NCBI GenBank assembly: GCA_027313505.1
Contig: DAHVDN010000016.1
Coordinates: forward strand, 1 to 52,461
Reading direction: 5' to 3'
DNA: 52,461 nucleotides
From: Candidatus Dormiibacterota bacterium
GTDB lineage: Bacteria; Chloroflexota; Dormibacteria; Aeolococcales; Bog-877
The notes under the pieces were generated by a model. The model did not search any database. It was not told the DNA's origin and worked only from the letters and a program-made list of their open reading frames with translations. Below, in pieces: positions 33,397 to 42,324 of this stretch; positions within the stretch are counted from its first letter, which is position 1, and each line of letters opens with the position of its first letter. The position numbers and the translations under genes were made by a program.

Positions 33397-34386
33397 TTAG
33401 CTCTCCGCCTGCTCCGCCGACCCGATAGTGGTATTCGAGGCGGGCCGGTGCCGGCGGCCGGCGCGATGCCTTCTTCGTCTCGGGACCGAACCGTCAGCGG
33501 TGGGGGTGGTACTGGCGTTCACTGCTCTGTGGCCCGGCGGGATGGTCGGGCGGGGGCTTGGGGGCATCCCCACCAACACCAGGTCTCCAAGGGTTCGCCA
33601 TCCAAACTCCTTCTGCCCGAGTTTGACCAAGGCTCCGAAACAGTCCGCAGTGGCCTCCGCATCTGCGAGGGCGAAGTGCGGTTGCCTGTGGGTCACCCCG
33701 AGGCGTTCGCAGAGCCTCTCCAGGCCGATCGTATCGCGAAGCTGGAAGAGGAAGCCGGCGATCCGGGAGGTGTCGAGGTGATGGTGGGGCATCGGTCGGT
33801 TCATCGCCTTGGAGACCAACCTGGTGTCAAAACTGTCGGCGCTGTGTTCAACCATGATCGCGCCTCTGGCAAAGTCCTGGAATGCGTTGGCCACGGTCCG
33901 GGGGGACGGTGTCCCGGTCAGCATGGACCTGGTGATTCCGTGCACCCGGCGAGCGTAGGGGTTGATGTGATCAGTGGTGTGGACTAGCGTTTCGAACAGC
34001 AGACGGCCATCGGCCGGCTCGCCATCTGCCGCCAGTTTGAAGCGAACCGCCCCAAGCTCGACCATCCGATCCGGGAAGTGCCCCGTGGTCTCGCAGTCCA
34101 GAGCGACAAATGAGATCTGCTCTATCTGCGTCTCCAGAGGGACTCGCGTCGGCTGAAGGTCCTCAGGAGAAACCCTGCTTTCGAGGACCGGTCGACGGTT
34201 GTGGAGTCCGGCCAGTTCCGGGGTCGGGGGGCCAAGCCGTGCCACCAGCCCGTCTCCTGGGGCACCCGGCCCTCGCTCGCGTCCCCACTTGAGCTTTGCT
34301 TCCGACGGAGGAGGCGGGTCGGCCGGCGCCAGCTCCTCCTCTGAGAGGGGAGCCTCTTCTGGACTGGGCAGTTGCACGGCATTCAA
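33397..34386 (-). CDS. DEDDh 3'-5' exonuclease (DnaQ-like)
   Basis: The 329-aa protein has an acidic/proline-rich N-terminus of about 90 residues. The exonuclease domain follows with ExoI FVALDCETTGHF, ExoII VEHSADSFDTRLV and ExoIII HFALADAEATADCFGAL (HxAxxD). A low-complexity basic tail ends it (RRRRHRAGRRHR). It is a stand-alone proofreading or RNA/DNA trimming nuclease; the basic tail suggests nucleic-acid binding. The annotated TTG at 34386 overlaps a TAGGAT -10 on the same strand. GTG at 34377 lies eight bases beyond that -10 and would be a leaderless alternative start. Confidence 0.85.
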   Translation of the reverse strand: MNAVQLPSPEEAPLSEEELAPADPPPPSEAKLKWGRERGPGAPGDGLVARLGPPTPELAGLHNRRPVLESRVSPEDLQPTRVPLETQIEQISFVALDCETTGHFPDRMVELGAVRFKLAADGEPADGRLLFETLVHTTDHINPYARRVHGITRSMLTGTPSPRTVANAFQDFARGAIMVEHSADSFDTRLVSKAMNRPMPHHHLDTSRIAGFLFQLRDTIGLERLCERLGVTHRQPHFALADAEATADCFGALVKLGQKEFGWRTLGDLVLVGMPPSPRPTIPPGHRAVNASTTPTADGSVPRRRRHRAGRRHRPASNTTIGSAEQAES

Positions 34387-34391
34387 TCCTA
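34386..34391 (-). promoter_or_regulatory. possible -10 element TAGGAT for the exonuclease gene
   Basis: On the minus strand TAGGAT is followed by eight bases and GTG (34377). This fits a leaderless start three codons inside the TTG-started frame. Confidence 0.4.
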
Positions 34392-34435
34392 ACCAGTGAG
34401 AGGTTGGTCGTCGGGGGACGGATCTGGCGGGCGGA

Positions 34436-34441
34436 TATACT
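34436..34441 (+). promoter_or_regulatory. -10 element TATACT of hemA operon
   Basis: TATACT lies 10 bases before the TTG start of hemA at 34452. It would give a leader of only a few bases for the haem operon. The -35 region has no clear match. Confidence 0.6.
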
Positions 34442-34451
34442 CGAACTTAGA

Positions 34452-35723
34452 TTGCCTTTCCTCGCCACCGGTCTCAGCCATCACCTGGCTCCGCTCCCGG
34501 TCCGCGAACAGCTTCACCTTGACGATCACCAGGTTTCTGAAGCGCTGCGGGCCATAGTCACCCATGCGGGGCTTAGTGGTGCCGTGTGCCTTAGCACCTG
34601 CAACCGAACCGAGTTTTACCTCACCACCGCCGACCAGCGGGATTCCAAATTGGCGACCTCTCGGTTCTTTCACTACGTGGGGCGCACGCCGGAGTTCGCC
34701 AACCTGGTCTTCAGCCATCCTGAAGAGCAGGGTTTGCTCCATCTATTTCGGGTCGCGAGCGGTCTTGACAGCATGATCCTGGGCGAGTCCCAGGTTCTAG
34801 CCCAGTTCAAGCGCGCCCATCGACTTGCGCAGGACGCCGGCACTCTCGACGGTGAGCTCGACCTGATCATGAGGCGAGCGGTCGAGACCGCCAAACTGGT
34901 CCGCAGCACAACTGGGATCTCCAGGCAAGCCGTGGGGTTCGGGCAGGTCGCAGTCCAGGTTGCCGCGGAGAGGTTGGGGCCTTTGTCGGGGGTTGGTGCA
35001 GTCATCCTGGGCGGGGGAAGTGTCGGCGGCGCTGCGGCAAGGCTGCTGAAAAGAGCTGGGACAGATCCGATTCTGGTAGTGCGCCGCGGTCCCAGGGCCG
35101 CCGCCCTAGCGGGGTCGGTGTCTGCCCAGCTGGTGGAAGCCGAGGAGCTTCCAGCGCTCGCAGGCCACTTCCAGCTGATCGTGTGCAGCACCACCAGCGA
35201 GTCGCGGGTACTTCTCAGGTCTCAGGTTGAGGAGATCCGAAAGCAGCAACCGTCGAGCTCTCAGCTGCTGCTGCTGGATCTCGCGGTACCGCGGGACGTA
35301 GAGCCGGAATCAAGCTTGGTTGCTGGGGTGGAGCTGCTGGACATCGACCACCTTGGAGAGGTCATCGCTCGCAACATCGGCAGCCGGGAGGGGCACCGTG
35401 GCCGGGCGGAGCAGGTCGTCGCCTCGGCCGTCGCCCAGCTTGCGACTGAGCTTCGGGGAAGAGAGGCGGGTCCACTGATCGCGGCCCTGGTGGACCGGGC
35501 AGAGGTTGTACGGAAGGGAGAGCTGAAGCGGACCATCTCGCGGATGCCACATCTGGATGCGAAGGAGCGTCAGCAGCTGGAGATGCTCACCCAGTCAATC
35601 GCCGCCAAGCTGATGCATCAACCGATAAATTTCCTTCGCCAGCATGCCGCCGACCCGGCGCGGCGACGGGTTGTGGAGGAGGCCTTTGGACTCGAGCCTT
35701 CCGAGGCTTCGGAGGCCGATTGA
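34452..35723 (+). CDS. hemA: glutamyl-tRNA reductase
   Basis: It reduces glutamyl-tRNA to glutamate-1-semialdehyde, the first step of C5 haem synthesis. With TTG 34452 the product is 423 aa, and the catalytic cysteine in CLSTCNRTEFYL falls at residue 50, exactly as in E. coli HemA. Other blocks are GLSHHLAPLPVREQL, GLDSMILGESQVLAQFK, the NADPH site GGGSVGGAAARLL and the C-terminal dimerisation helix. The frame is open upstream but without homology. The stop overlaps the TTG start of hemC (TTGA). Confidence 0.94.
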   Translation: MPFLATGLSHHLAPLPVREQLHLDDHQVSEALRAIVTHAGLSGAVCLSTCNRTEFYLTTADQRDSKLATSRFFHYVGRTPEFANLVFSHPEEQGLLHLFRVASGLDSMILGESQVLAQFKRAHRLAQDAGTLDGELDLIMRRAVETAKLVRSTTGISRQAVGFGQVAVQVAAERLGPLSGVGAVILGGGSVGGAAARLLKRAGTDPILVVRRGPRAAALAGSVSAQLVEAEELPALAGHFQLIVCSTTSESRVLLRSQVEEIRKQQPSSSQLLLLDLAVPRDVEPESSLVAGVELLDIDHLGEVIARNIGSREGHRGRAEQVVASAVAQLATELRGREAGPLIAALVDRAEVVRKGELKRTISRMPHLDAKERQQLEMLTQSIAAKLMHQPINFLRQHAADPARRRVVEEAFGLEPSEASEAD

Positions 35724-36607
35724 GGGTCGTCGCCACCAGGGGCAGCGCTCTGGCCCTGGCGCAGGCCGAGCTCGCCCTTGGGCTCATGCGGTCGATGGAC
35801 CCGGCTGAGCAGTTCCACCTGACCGTGGTCGACTCCGATGGTGACCTAAATCCAGCTCAGGCAGTGCCAGAGCTGGAGGGACAGGGTTGGTTCTCATCGC
35901 GGCTGGAGCGGGCCCTCGCAGAAGGACGGGTGGACGCCGCTGTGCATTCGGCAAAGGACCTGCCCACCGTCTCACCGGACGGTTTGAAGGTCGGTGCCTA
36001 CCTGCCCCGAGAGGATCCCCGCGACTCTCTGGTTACAGCTGCCGGAGTTGCCTGGCAGCAGCTGCCGCGCGGGGCCAGGATCGGGACATCATCACCCAGG
36101 CGGGCCTTTCAGCTCCAGTCGCTGCGACCCGACCTCCGGCCCACCCCTATCAGGGGCAACATCGACACCCGCATACGTCGGATGGGGGAACTGGGGTTAC
36201 AGGCGGTGATGGTCGCCCAGGCTGGGCTCATCCGCCTTGATCGAAGTGGGGAGGGGCAGCCCCTGGATCCATTCGACGAGTGCACCCCGGCGCCGGCTCA
36301 GGGAGCAATCGCCGTGCAGGTGCTGTCTCAAACACCGATGGCTGAGCTGGTCTCGCTCCTGGATGACTCGGCCACGCGGACCTGCGTGGAGGCCGAGCGG
36401 GAAGTCCTGATCGGCATGGGTGGCGGCTGCAGGCTGCCTCTGGGCGTTTACGCGGAGCCCACCAAGGATGGCAACTTCCGAGTCATCGTTGCCTGGCTCC
36501 CTGGGGATTCATCCAGGGGTCCGGTTCGCCTCAGCGCCATAGCTGGTCCCGGCGAGCTCTCGGCACGCGCCCGGGACCTGTCCAAGCAGCTGTTGGCAGC
36601 TCGGTGA
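35720..36607 (+). CDS. hemC: porphobilinogen deaminase (hydroxymethylbilane synthase)
   Basis: It joins four porphobilinogens into hydroxymethylbilane. The 295-aa protein has ATRGSALALAQAELAL, the catalytic aspartate in HSAKDLP (D80), TSSPRR for substrate binding, RGNIDTRIRR, and C237 in GMGGGCRLPLG for the dipyrromethane cofactor. Starting at TTG 35720 gives the canonical N-terminus. It is coupled to hemA by TTGA and to hemD by GTGA. Confidence 0.95.
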   Translation: MRVVATRGSALALAQAELALGLMRSMDPAEQFHLTVVDSDGDLNPAQAVPELEGQGWFSSRLERALAEGRVDAAVHSAKDLPTVSPDGLKVGAYLPREDPRDSLVTAAGVAWQQLPRGARIGTSSPRRAFQLQSLRPDLRPTPIRGNIDTRIRRMGELGLQAVMVAQAGLIRLDRSGEGQPLDPFDECTPAPAQGAIAVQVLSQTPMAELVSLLDDSATRTCVEAEREVLIGMGGGCRLPLGVYAEPTKDGNFRVIVAWLPGDSSRGPVRLSAIAGPGELSARARDLSKQLLAAR

Positions 36608-37386
36608 CCCAGCCTCTCTACGGCAAACGGGTGCTGGTCACCCGGATGGCGAGCCAGGCGGAGGCTCTCGGCCGCCTTCTGGCGGACGCTGGGGCAAGGG
36701 TGGTGGTGATCCCCGTGATGGAACTTAGGGCACTCCTCGACCAAGGCGCCAGAGACGCTCTACGGGTTCAAGTTCAAAAGGGGGACTTCGATGACCTTGT
36801 CTTCACCAGCGCCAACGCCGTCCAACTGCTTTTGATGGAGCAGCCGGTGCCGCAGTGGTCGGTCAGGGCGTTCGCGATAGGGCCGGGGACGGCAGCCACT
36901 CTGGAGAGGGCCGGATGGAAAGTTGAGTCCCTGCCGGATGCCTACATCGCGGAGTCGCTGGCGGAGCTCATCGGAGCCTCCGGGGTCGAAGGGCGGCGCT
37001 TCCTTCTGCCGCGGGCTCGAGGTGCCCGAGAGGTCCTTCCCAAGGCTCTTCGAGAGGCGGGCGCCGCGGTCTGCGAGGTTGAACTCTATGAGATGGCGCC
37101 GGCGCTGAGCTCTGCCGATCGGCTCCGCGAGGAGCTGCGATCCGATGCCCTGGACATCATCACCTTCACCAGCGGCAGCGCGGTGCGCAGCTTCGCGGCG
37201 CTGGCGCCGGGCGCTGCTGGCCCGCTCGGCTGCCTCGTCGCCTGTATCGGGCCGGTCACCGCGGCCGAGATTTTCAAGGTGGGGATGGTGCCCGACGTTG
37301 TCGCCGCGGACCACAGCATCGGGGGATTGGTGGAGGCGCTCGCCGCTGCGGTAGCCTCTTTGCCCGAGAATGGTGCGCAACTATGA
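36604..37386 (+). CDS. hemD: uroporphyrinogen-III synthase
   Basis: It cyclises hydroxymethylbilane with inversion of ring D. The 260-aa protein has the loosely conserved HemD pattern: GKRVLVTRMASQAEALGRLL, DDLVFTSANAVQLLL, LPRARGAREVLPKALREAGA, ELYEM and ITFTSGSAVRSF. Low sequence conservation is normal, so operon position carries weight. GTG 36604 overlaps the hemC stop; the stop overlaps the hemB start (ATGA). Confidence 0.92.
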   Translation: MTQPLYGKRVLVTRMASQAEALGRLLADAGARVVVIPVMELRALLDQGARDALRVQVQKGDFDDLVFTSANAVQLLLMEQPVPQWSVRAFAIGPGTAATLERAGWKVESLPDAYIAESLAELIGASGVEGRRFLLPRARGAREVLPKALREAGAAVCEVELYEMAPALSSADRLREELRSDALDIITFTSGSAVRSFAALAPGAAGPLGCLVACIGPVTAAEIFKVGMVPDVVAADHSIGGLVEALAAAVASLPENGAQL

Positions 37387-38372
37387 GCTTTCCCGACGAT
37401 CGGCCAAGGCGGCTGCGACGTACCCCTGCCATCCGGCGGCTGGTCCAGGAGGTTCGCCTTGCCCCCCAGGATCTGATCCTGCCCTGCTTTGTCGCTGAGG
37501 CGCCAGCTCAGCGAAGAGAGGTGCCCACCATGCCAGGGGTCTACCAGGAGACCGTGGACTCCCTGCCTGCGATCGCTGAGGAGGCGGTGCGGCTGGGGTT
37601 GGGAGGGATGATTCTCTTCGGAGTTCCGGCGAGAAAGGACGCCCTGGGGTCCTCGGCCTGGGACGACGAGGGAATCGTCCAGCGAGCTCTCCGGCGGCTA
37701 CGGTCTGAGATGGGGGATGAGCTCGTAATTCTCACGGACACCTGCTTGGACGAGTACACCGACCACGGCCACTGTGGGGCCCTCACGGTGACCGGCGAGG
37801 TGGACAATGATGTCACCCTGGAGCTTTATGCGAAGGCGGCAGTGAGCCAGGCCGCGGCCGGGTCCGATGTCATAGCCCCCTCCGGCATGATGGACGGGCA
37901 GGTGGGGGCCATCCGCAGTGCTCTCGATGAGGGAGGATACTCCCAGACTCCGATCCTGGCCTACTCCGCCAAGTTCGCCTCCAGCTTCTACGGGCCGTTT
38001 AGAGATGCGGCGGACTGCGCCCCCAGCTTCGGCGATCGGCAGGGCTACCAGATGGGGGCCGCCAACAGGAGGGAGGCCATGCGAGAGTTGGAGCTGGACC
38101 TACTGGAAGGGGCCGACATGCTAATGGTCAAGCCCGCGCTGGCCTATCTGGATATCGTCCGGGATGCCAGGGAGCGCTTTGATCTTCCCCTTGGCTGCTA
38201 CAGCGTGAGCGGCGAATATGCGATGCTCAAGGCGGCTTCAGCGGCTGGCGCCTTCGAACTCAGAGCCGCGGTCCTTGAGTCCCACCTCTCGATGCGGCGA
38301 GCGGGAGCCGACTTTATTCTGAGTTACTTCGCCACCGATATCGGGCGCTGGCTGCGAGAGGATCTCCGGTGA
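37383..38372 (+). CDS. hemB: delta-aminolevulinic acid dehydratase (porphobilinogen synthase)
   Basis: It condenses two ALA molecules into porphobilinogen. The 329-aa protein has RLRRTPAIRRLVQE, MPGVYQ, VILTDTCLDEYTDHGHCG, the two Schiff-base lysines in ILAYSAKFASSFYGPFRDA and MLMVKPALAYLDI, and SGEYAML. The metal-site segment reads C-x-D-...-C: it keeps two of the three Cys of zinc enzymes and has Asp in place of the middle one. Metal preference is therefore unclear. It is coupled to hemD and, by GTGA, to the cyclophilin gene. Confidence 0.95.
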   Translation: MSFPDDRPRRLRRTPAIRRLVQEVRLAPQDLILPCFVAEAPAQRREVPTMPGVYQETVDSLPAIAEEAVRLGLGGMILFGVPARKDALGSSAWDDEGIVQRALRRLRSEMGDELVILTDTCLDEYTDHGHCGALTVTGEVDNDVTLELYAKAAVSQAAAGSDVIAPSGMMDGQVGAIRSALDEGGYSQTPILAYSAKFASSFYGPFRDAADCAPSFGDRQGYQMGAANRREAMRELELDLLEGADMLMVKPALAYLDIVRDARERFDLPLGCYSVSGEYAMLKAASAAGAFELRAAVLESHLSMRRAGADFILSYFATDIGRWLREDLR

Positions 38373-39055
38373 GCGCCCGCTGGGTTCGGTGGGGCGGCTC
38401 CGCACTCGCAGTACTGGTGGTGGCGGTGGTCGGGGTTACCGCCTACTTCGTAAACGTCGGTACCCAAAGGGAGGTTCCTGCAGTGTCTCAGTCCAATTGC
38501 GAGAATGCCAGTTTCGGCGAGCCGTTGGCCCCGCTGAACCAGCCGGCGAATGTCCACCACTACGATCGGGTTCCGGCGCTCACCATAAACGAGCAGCGGC
38601 TGTACGAAGCCACGATCACCGTGCCAGAGGGCAAGATCGTGGTCTGCCTGGTGCCCGGGTGGGCGCCGATCACGGTCAACACCTTCGTGACCCTGGTGCG
38701 GAATCACTTCTTCGATGGCCTTCGCTGGGCTCGGGATCCATCCACCCCACCCGGGGGCCCTGTCATTCAAGGGGGAAGTCCCACCAACAACATGAGCGGT
38801 GGGCCAGGATTCCAGTTCAAAAGCGAGCCCGTCACCAGCCCGCTGTACAAGGGTGGAGCCTACCCCGCTGGGGCCGTAGCCATGGCCAACGCCGGCCCGA
38901 ACACCAACGGAAGTCAGTTCTTCGTTACCCTCGCCAGCTTCACACTGCCACCTGACTACAACCTGTTCGGCGAGGTGGTTTCCGGTCTGGATGTGGCGCT
39001 GAAGGTGAAGAAGGGAGATCCGATGGAGATCACGGTGAGGGAGCAGATCCCCTGA
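38369..39055 (+). CDS. membrane-anchored cyclophilin-type peptidyl-prolyl isomerase
   Basis: The 228-aa protein has one N-terminal membrane helix (about residues 10-30) and an extracytoplasmic cyclophilin domain: VNTFVTLVRNHFFDGLRW, VIQGGSPTNN, FQFKSE, PAGAVAMANAGPNTNGSQFFVTL and YNLFGEVVSGLDV. It would speed folding of secreted proteins. It lies inside the haem operon, between hemB (GTGA overlap) and hemL (5-bp gap), with no known role in haem synthesis. Confidence 0.9.
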   Translation: MSARWVRWGGSALAVLVVAVVGVTAYFVNVGTQREVPAVSQSNCENASFGEPLAPLNQPANVHHYDRVPALTINEQRLYEATITVPEGKIVVCLVPGWAPITVNTFVTLVRNHFFDGLRWARDPSTPPGGPVIQGGSPTNNMSGGPGFQFKSEPVTSPLYKGGAYPAGAVAMANAGPNTNGSQFFVTLASFTLPPDYNLFGEVVSGLDVALKVKKGDPMEITVREQIP

Positions 39056-39060
39056 GTCCC

Positions 39061-40356
39061 ATGTTGGACGGCGACCCCGGGAGGCGGCTCTCGACCACAG
39101 CCATGCGCAGAGCTCGTCAGGTGCTCCCCGGAGGGGTCAACAGTCCGGTGAGGTCCTTTCGCTCGGTAGGCGGCTCACCCCCCTTCTTCACCAGGGCGGA
39201 CGGGCCGTGGATCGAGGATTTGGACCAGAACCGCTATATCGACATGGTGCTGGCCTACGGGCCGTTGATTCTTGGCCACCTGAACCCCGCGGTCGTGCAG
39301 GCCATCTCTAGGCAATTGACCAGGGGTGAGGCGATGGGTGGCCCCACCGAATTGGAGGTCGATCTGGCCGAGCGCATCAGGGACTACATGCCGTCCGTGG
39401 AGATGGTTCGGCTGGTCAACAGCGGCACCGAGGCGACCATGAGCGCGGTGCGTCTGGCGCGGGCTGCCACCGGCCGCGAGCTGATCCTCAAATTCGCTGG
39501 GTGCTACCACGGTCACAGCGACTCGCTGCTGGCCGAGGCGGGGTCTGGGGTCGCGACCCTGTCGATCCCCGGTTCACCAGGTGTGACGGCAGGCACAGTT
39601 GCTGACACCCTGGTGGCGTCCTTCAACGATGCGGCTGCGGTCACCGATCTGTTCGCCCGAAGAGGCGAGCAGATAGCGGCCGTGATTGTTGAACCGATCC
39701 CGGGAAATATGGGGGTGGTTCTACCCCGGTCGGGGTTTCTTGAGAGCCTTCGCCAGCTGACGAGTGACTACGGAGCCATCCTCATCTTCGACGAGGTGAT
39801 GAGCGGCTTTCGGGTGGCTCGCGGAGGAGCTCAGTCCCTTTACTCGATCCGGCCAGATCTCACCTGCCTGGGAAAGATCATCGGAGGTGGCCTTCCCGTC
39901 GGCGCCTTCGGTGGCAGGGCGGAGCTCATGTCCCAGATGGCTCCCGAGGGCCCGGTCTACCAAGCTGGGACTCTGAGCGGGAATCCGCTGGCGGTAGCCG
40001 CCGGAGTAGCCACCCTCGAACAGCTCTCAGCCGATGAACCCTACCTGCAGATGGAGCGGTTGGGGGCACGGCTGGAGAGGGGGATCCGCCTCAGCGCGGC
40101 CGCGGCCCAGACCGCGGTACAGGTCAACCGGGTGGCCTCTATGCTGACTTTCTTTTTCTGCGCTGATCCGGTCTTCGACTACCGCTCGGCCAGGCAATCG
40201 GATCTCGCCCTCTTCTCCAAGGTGCACCGGGCGCTGCTGGAAGGTGGAGTCTTCTGGCCCCCTTCCCAATTCGAATCTTCATTCCTGTCGGTGGTTCACA
40301 CAGAGGAGCTGGTGGACCTGGTGGTGGAGTCGTTCGCCAGGGGTCTTAGCGGCTGA
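39061..40356 (+). CDS. hemL: glutamate-1-semialdehyde 2,1-aminomutase
   Basis: It converts glutamate-1-semialdehyde to 5-aminolevulinate with pyridoxal phosphate. The 431-aa protein has LPGGVNSPVRSFRSVGG, NSGTEATMSAVRLARAATGR, FAGCYHGHSDSLL, IFDEVMSGFRV and the PLP lysine in CLGKIIGGGLPVGAFGG, then YQAGTLSGNPLA. It is the last gene of the haem run, 5 bp after the cyclophilin stop, with no strong ribosome site visible. Confidence 0.96.
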   Translation: MLDGDPGRRLSTTAMRRARQVLPGGVNSPVRSFRSVGGSPPFFTRADGPWIEDLDQNRYIDMVLAYGPLILGHLNPAVVQAISRQLTRGEAMGGPTELEVDLAERIRDYMPSVEMVRLVNSGTEATMSAVRLARAATGRELILKFAGCYHGHSDSLLAEAGSGVATLSIPGSPGVTAGTVADTLVASFNDAAAVTDLFARRGEQIAAVIVEPIPGNMGVVLPRSGFLESLRQLTSDYGAILIFDEVMSGFRVARGGAQSLYSIRPDLTCLGKIIGGGLPVGAFGGRAELMSQMAPEGPVYQAGTLSGNPLAVAAGVATLEQLSADEPYLQMERLGARLERGIRLSAAAAQTAVQVNRVASMLTFFFCADPVFDYRSARQSDLALFSKVHRALLEGGVFWPPSQFESSFLSVVHTEELVDLVVESFARGLSG

Positions 40357-40430
40357 TCGGTCCTCGCGATCTGGCAGCTTGGTCTCGCGCGATCTAAAGG
40401 CTGTAGGACAGCCGGATTTTGGGCCGGTGG

Positions 40431-40436
40431 TATACT
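40431..40436 (+). promoter_or_regulatory. -10 element TATACT upstream of tatA
   Basis: TATACT precedes a leader of about 30 bases with AAGAGG (40461-40466) eight bases before the tatA ATG. It would start a tatA-tatC-rph-rdgB transcript separate from the haem operon. Confidence 0.6.
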
Positions 40437-40474
40437 CCGGGCGGTTTTGGAATCTCCCTCAAGAGGCAGCTGCC

Positions 40475-40753
40475 ATGCTCGGTGACCACTGGGTTTATAT
40501 TGTCGTCTTTCTGCTGGTGGCACTTGTGGTCTTTGGCCCCAAGCGCCTTCCGGAATTGGGACAGGCGCTCGGTCGGGCCCTCAACGAGTTCCGGCGTGCG
40601 ACTCAGTCGATGGGGGACGAGGTGAAGTCCGTCGGCGCATCGATTCAGCAGAGTTCCGGCCCGGCGATACCGACGGGCTCGGCGCCCCCCACCACCACCT
40701 CGGGGGAGGTGCCGGCGGAGACTACCGTCGGTAGTCCCGAGTCGGTGGGCTGA
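40475..40753 (+). CDS. tatA: Sec-independent translocase subunit TatA/TatB
   Basis: The 92-aa protein has one N-terminal membrane helix, then the hinge FGPKRLPELGQALGRALNEFR, which is the TatA/TatB hallmark. A Ser/Thr/Pro-rich soluble tail follows. With TatC it forms the twin-arginine export channel for folded proteins. No second TatA/B gene is nearby, so this may be a bifunctional TatA, or a TatB with TatA elsewhere. ATG 40475 has a good ribosome site; the frame is open further upstream. Confidence 0.92.
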   Translation: MLGDHWVYIVVFLLVALVVFGPKRLPELGQALGRALNEFRRATQSMGDEVKSVGASIQQSSGPAIPTGSAPPTTTSGEVPAETTVGSPESVG

Positions 40754-40776
40754 ACCCCCTCTAGGGCTTTCCAGCG

Positions 40777-41574
40777 ATGGCCACCCGCCGGATAGGCTGG
40801 CCGAGTGGCGCCCGGAATCAGCCCGAGTCACCTCCACTTGGTGCGCAGGACCGTGAGCTCACGCTGGTCGAGCACCTGGAGGACCTTCGGCGGGCGATCC
40901 TCATCAGCCTCATCGCTTGGGCGCTGACCACCACAGTCGCCTTCGTCTTCAACCAGAACCTCATTGCAATCTTGGAGCGGCCGCTGCATCAGGCGCTGCG
41001 CCACACCCACTCCCCATTCGGCCAGCGGGTGGTGGTCACCAGCCCGATCCAAGGGTTGGCAATCCCATTTGAGGTAGCGGCAGTGGCAGGGGTCGCCCTG
41101 GCCCTCCCGGTCATCGTCTGGCAGCTCTGGCGTTTTGCTGCGCCGGGGCTCAGGGCTACCGAGCGACGGCTGGCCTTTCCGTTCGTCTTCGGCACCCTGT
41201 TCTTCTTCGCCTTGGGAGGGGTGTTCGCCTACTTTGTCATCCCCATCGGCCTGACCTTCCTGGCCACCTTTCTGGGGGCCAACGCGGTGTACCTTCCGGA
41301 CCTTGGGTCGTACCTTTCCTTCCTGGCGCTGGTCATCTTGGTATTCGGATTGACCTTTGAACTGCCGGTGGCACTGAGCCTTCTCGGTGCCATCGGGGTG
41401 GTCAGTAGCCAGCAGCTGCGGAGATGGAGAAAGCCGGCGATTTTCGTGATCATCCTGGTGTCGCTGGTGGTGACTCCCGGGGCTGACCCTTTCACCCCCA
41501 CCTTCCTCTCCCTGGCGCTGATCCTCTTTTATGAAGGGAGCATTGTGTTCATCCGCCATGTTCTGCACCATTGA
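40777..41574 (+). CDS. tatC: Sec-independent translocase subunit TatC
   Basis: The 265-aa protein has six transmembrane helices and the TatC signatures LTLVEHLEDLRRAILIS near the start, FKVAAVAG-like FEVAAVAGVALALPVIVWQLW, FAPGL-type FAAPGLRATERR and a late GADPFTPTFLSLALILFYE. It recognises twin-arginine signal peptides. Its stop overlaps the TTG start of rph (TTGA). Confidence 0.95.
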   Translation: MATRRIGWPSGARNQPESPPLGAQDRELTLVEHLEDLRRAILISLIAWALTTTVAFVFNQNLIAILERPLHQALRHTHSPFGQRVVVTSPIQGLAIPFEVAAVAGVALALPVIVWQLWRFAAPGLRATERRLAFPFVFGTLFFFALGGVFAYFVIPIGLTFLATFLGANAVYLPDLGSYLSFLALVILVFGLTFELPVALSLLGAIGVVSSQQLRRWRKPAIFVIILVSLVVTPGADPFTPTFLSLALILFYEGSIVFIRHVLHH

Positions 41575-42314
41575 CGCCTCGCGCTGACGGCCGCGGTGGG
41601 GAGGAGATTCGACCCCTCAGCATCGTGCGTCAGAGTGATAGCTGGGCGGAGGGAGCCGTCACCATATCCCTTGGCGGGACCGTGGTGCTTTGCACAGCGA
41701 CCGTGGAGGAGCGGGTACCGCCACACCGCCGCGGAAGCCGTTCCGGATGGGTGACCGGGGAGTACGGAATGCTCCCCAGGTCAACCCATGAGAGGAGTCC
41801 CAGGGAGCGCGGCGGGCGGGTTGACGGACGGTCCATGGAGATCCAACGGTTGATCGGGCGCAGCCTCAGGGCGGCTGTGGACCTGCGCGCCCTGGGTGAA
41901 CGTACGATCATCGTCGACTGTGATGTCCTGCGTGCCGACGGTGGCACCCGCACCGCGGCCATCTCTGGCGGGTTCGTTGCCCTGGCCTTGAGCTGCCGTC
42001 GGCTGGTGGAAGCCGGCATGGTGCGGTCCGACCCCGTAGTGCGGCAGATCGCGGCATTGAGCGCGGGGGTTCTGGACGGCCGTGCCGTGGTGGATCTCGA
42101 CTACCAGGAGGACAGTCGAGCCTCGACGGATCTGAATTTGGTGATGACCGGGCAGCTCTCAATTGTGGAGATCCAGGGCACAGCGGAGGGAGAGGCGCTG
42201 GCTCGGGAGGAGCTCGAGCCGATCCTCACCATGGCGGAGGCCGGAATAAGGACCGTTTTGGAGGTCCAGCGACGGGCTCTCGATGGCCCGGAAGCTGCAG
42301 CTTCTCGGAGCTGA
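41571..42314 (+). CDS. rph: ribonuclease PH
   Basis: This phosphorolytic 3'-exoribonuclease trims tRNA precursors. The 247-aa product has ADGRGGEEIRPLSI, GGTVVLCTATVEERVPP, GWVTGEYGMLPRSTHERSPRE split over the phosphate site, GRSMEIQRLIGRSLRAAVDL, IIVDCDVLRADGGTRTAAI and LDYQEDSRASTDLNLVMT. TTG 41571 gives the normal start and overlaps the tatC stop. A tRNA gene lies downstream of rdgB. Confidence 0.95.
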   Translation: MTPRADGRGGEEIRPLSIVRQSDSWAEGAVTISLGGTVVLCTATVEERVPPHRRGSRSGWVTGEYGMLPRSTHERSPRERGGRVDGRSMEIQRLIGRSLRAAVDLRALGERTIIVDCDVLRADGGTRTAAISGGFVALALSCRRLVEAGMVRSDPVVRQIAALSAGVLDGRAVVDLDYQEDSRASTDLNLVMTGQLSIVEIQGTAEGEALAREELEPILTMAEAGIRTVLEVQRRALDGPEAAASRS

Positions 42315-42324
42315 TTGGCGCCTC

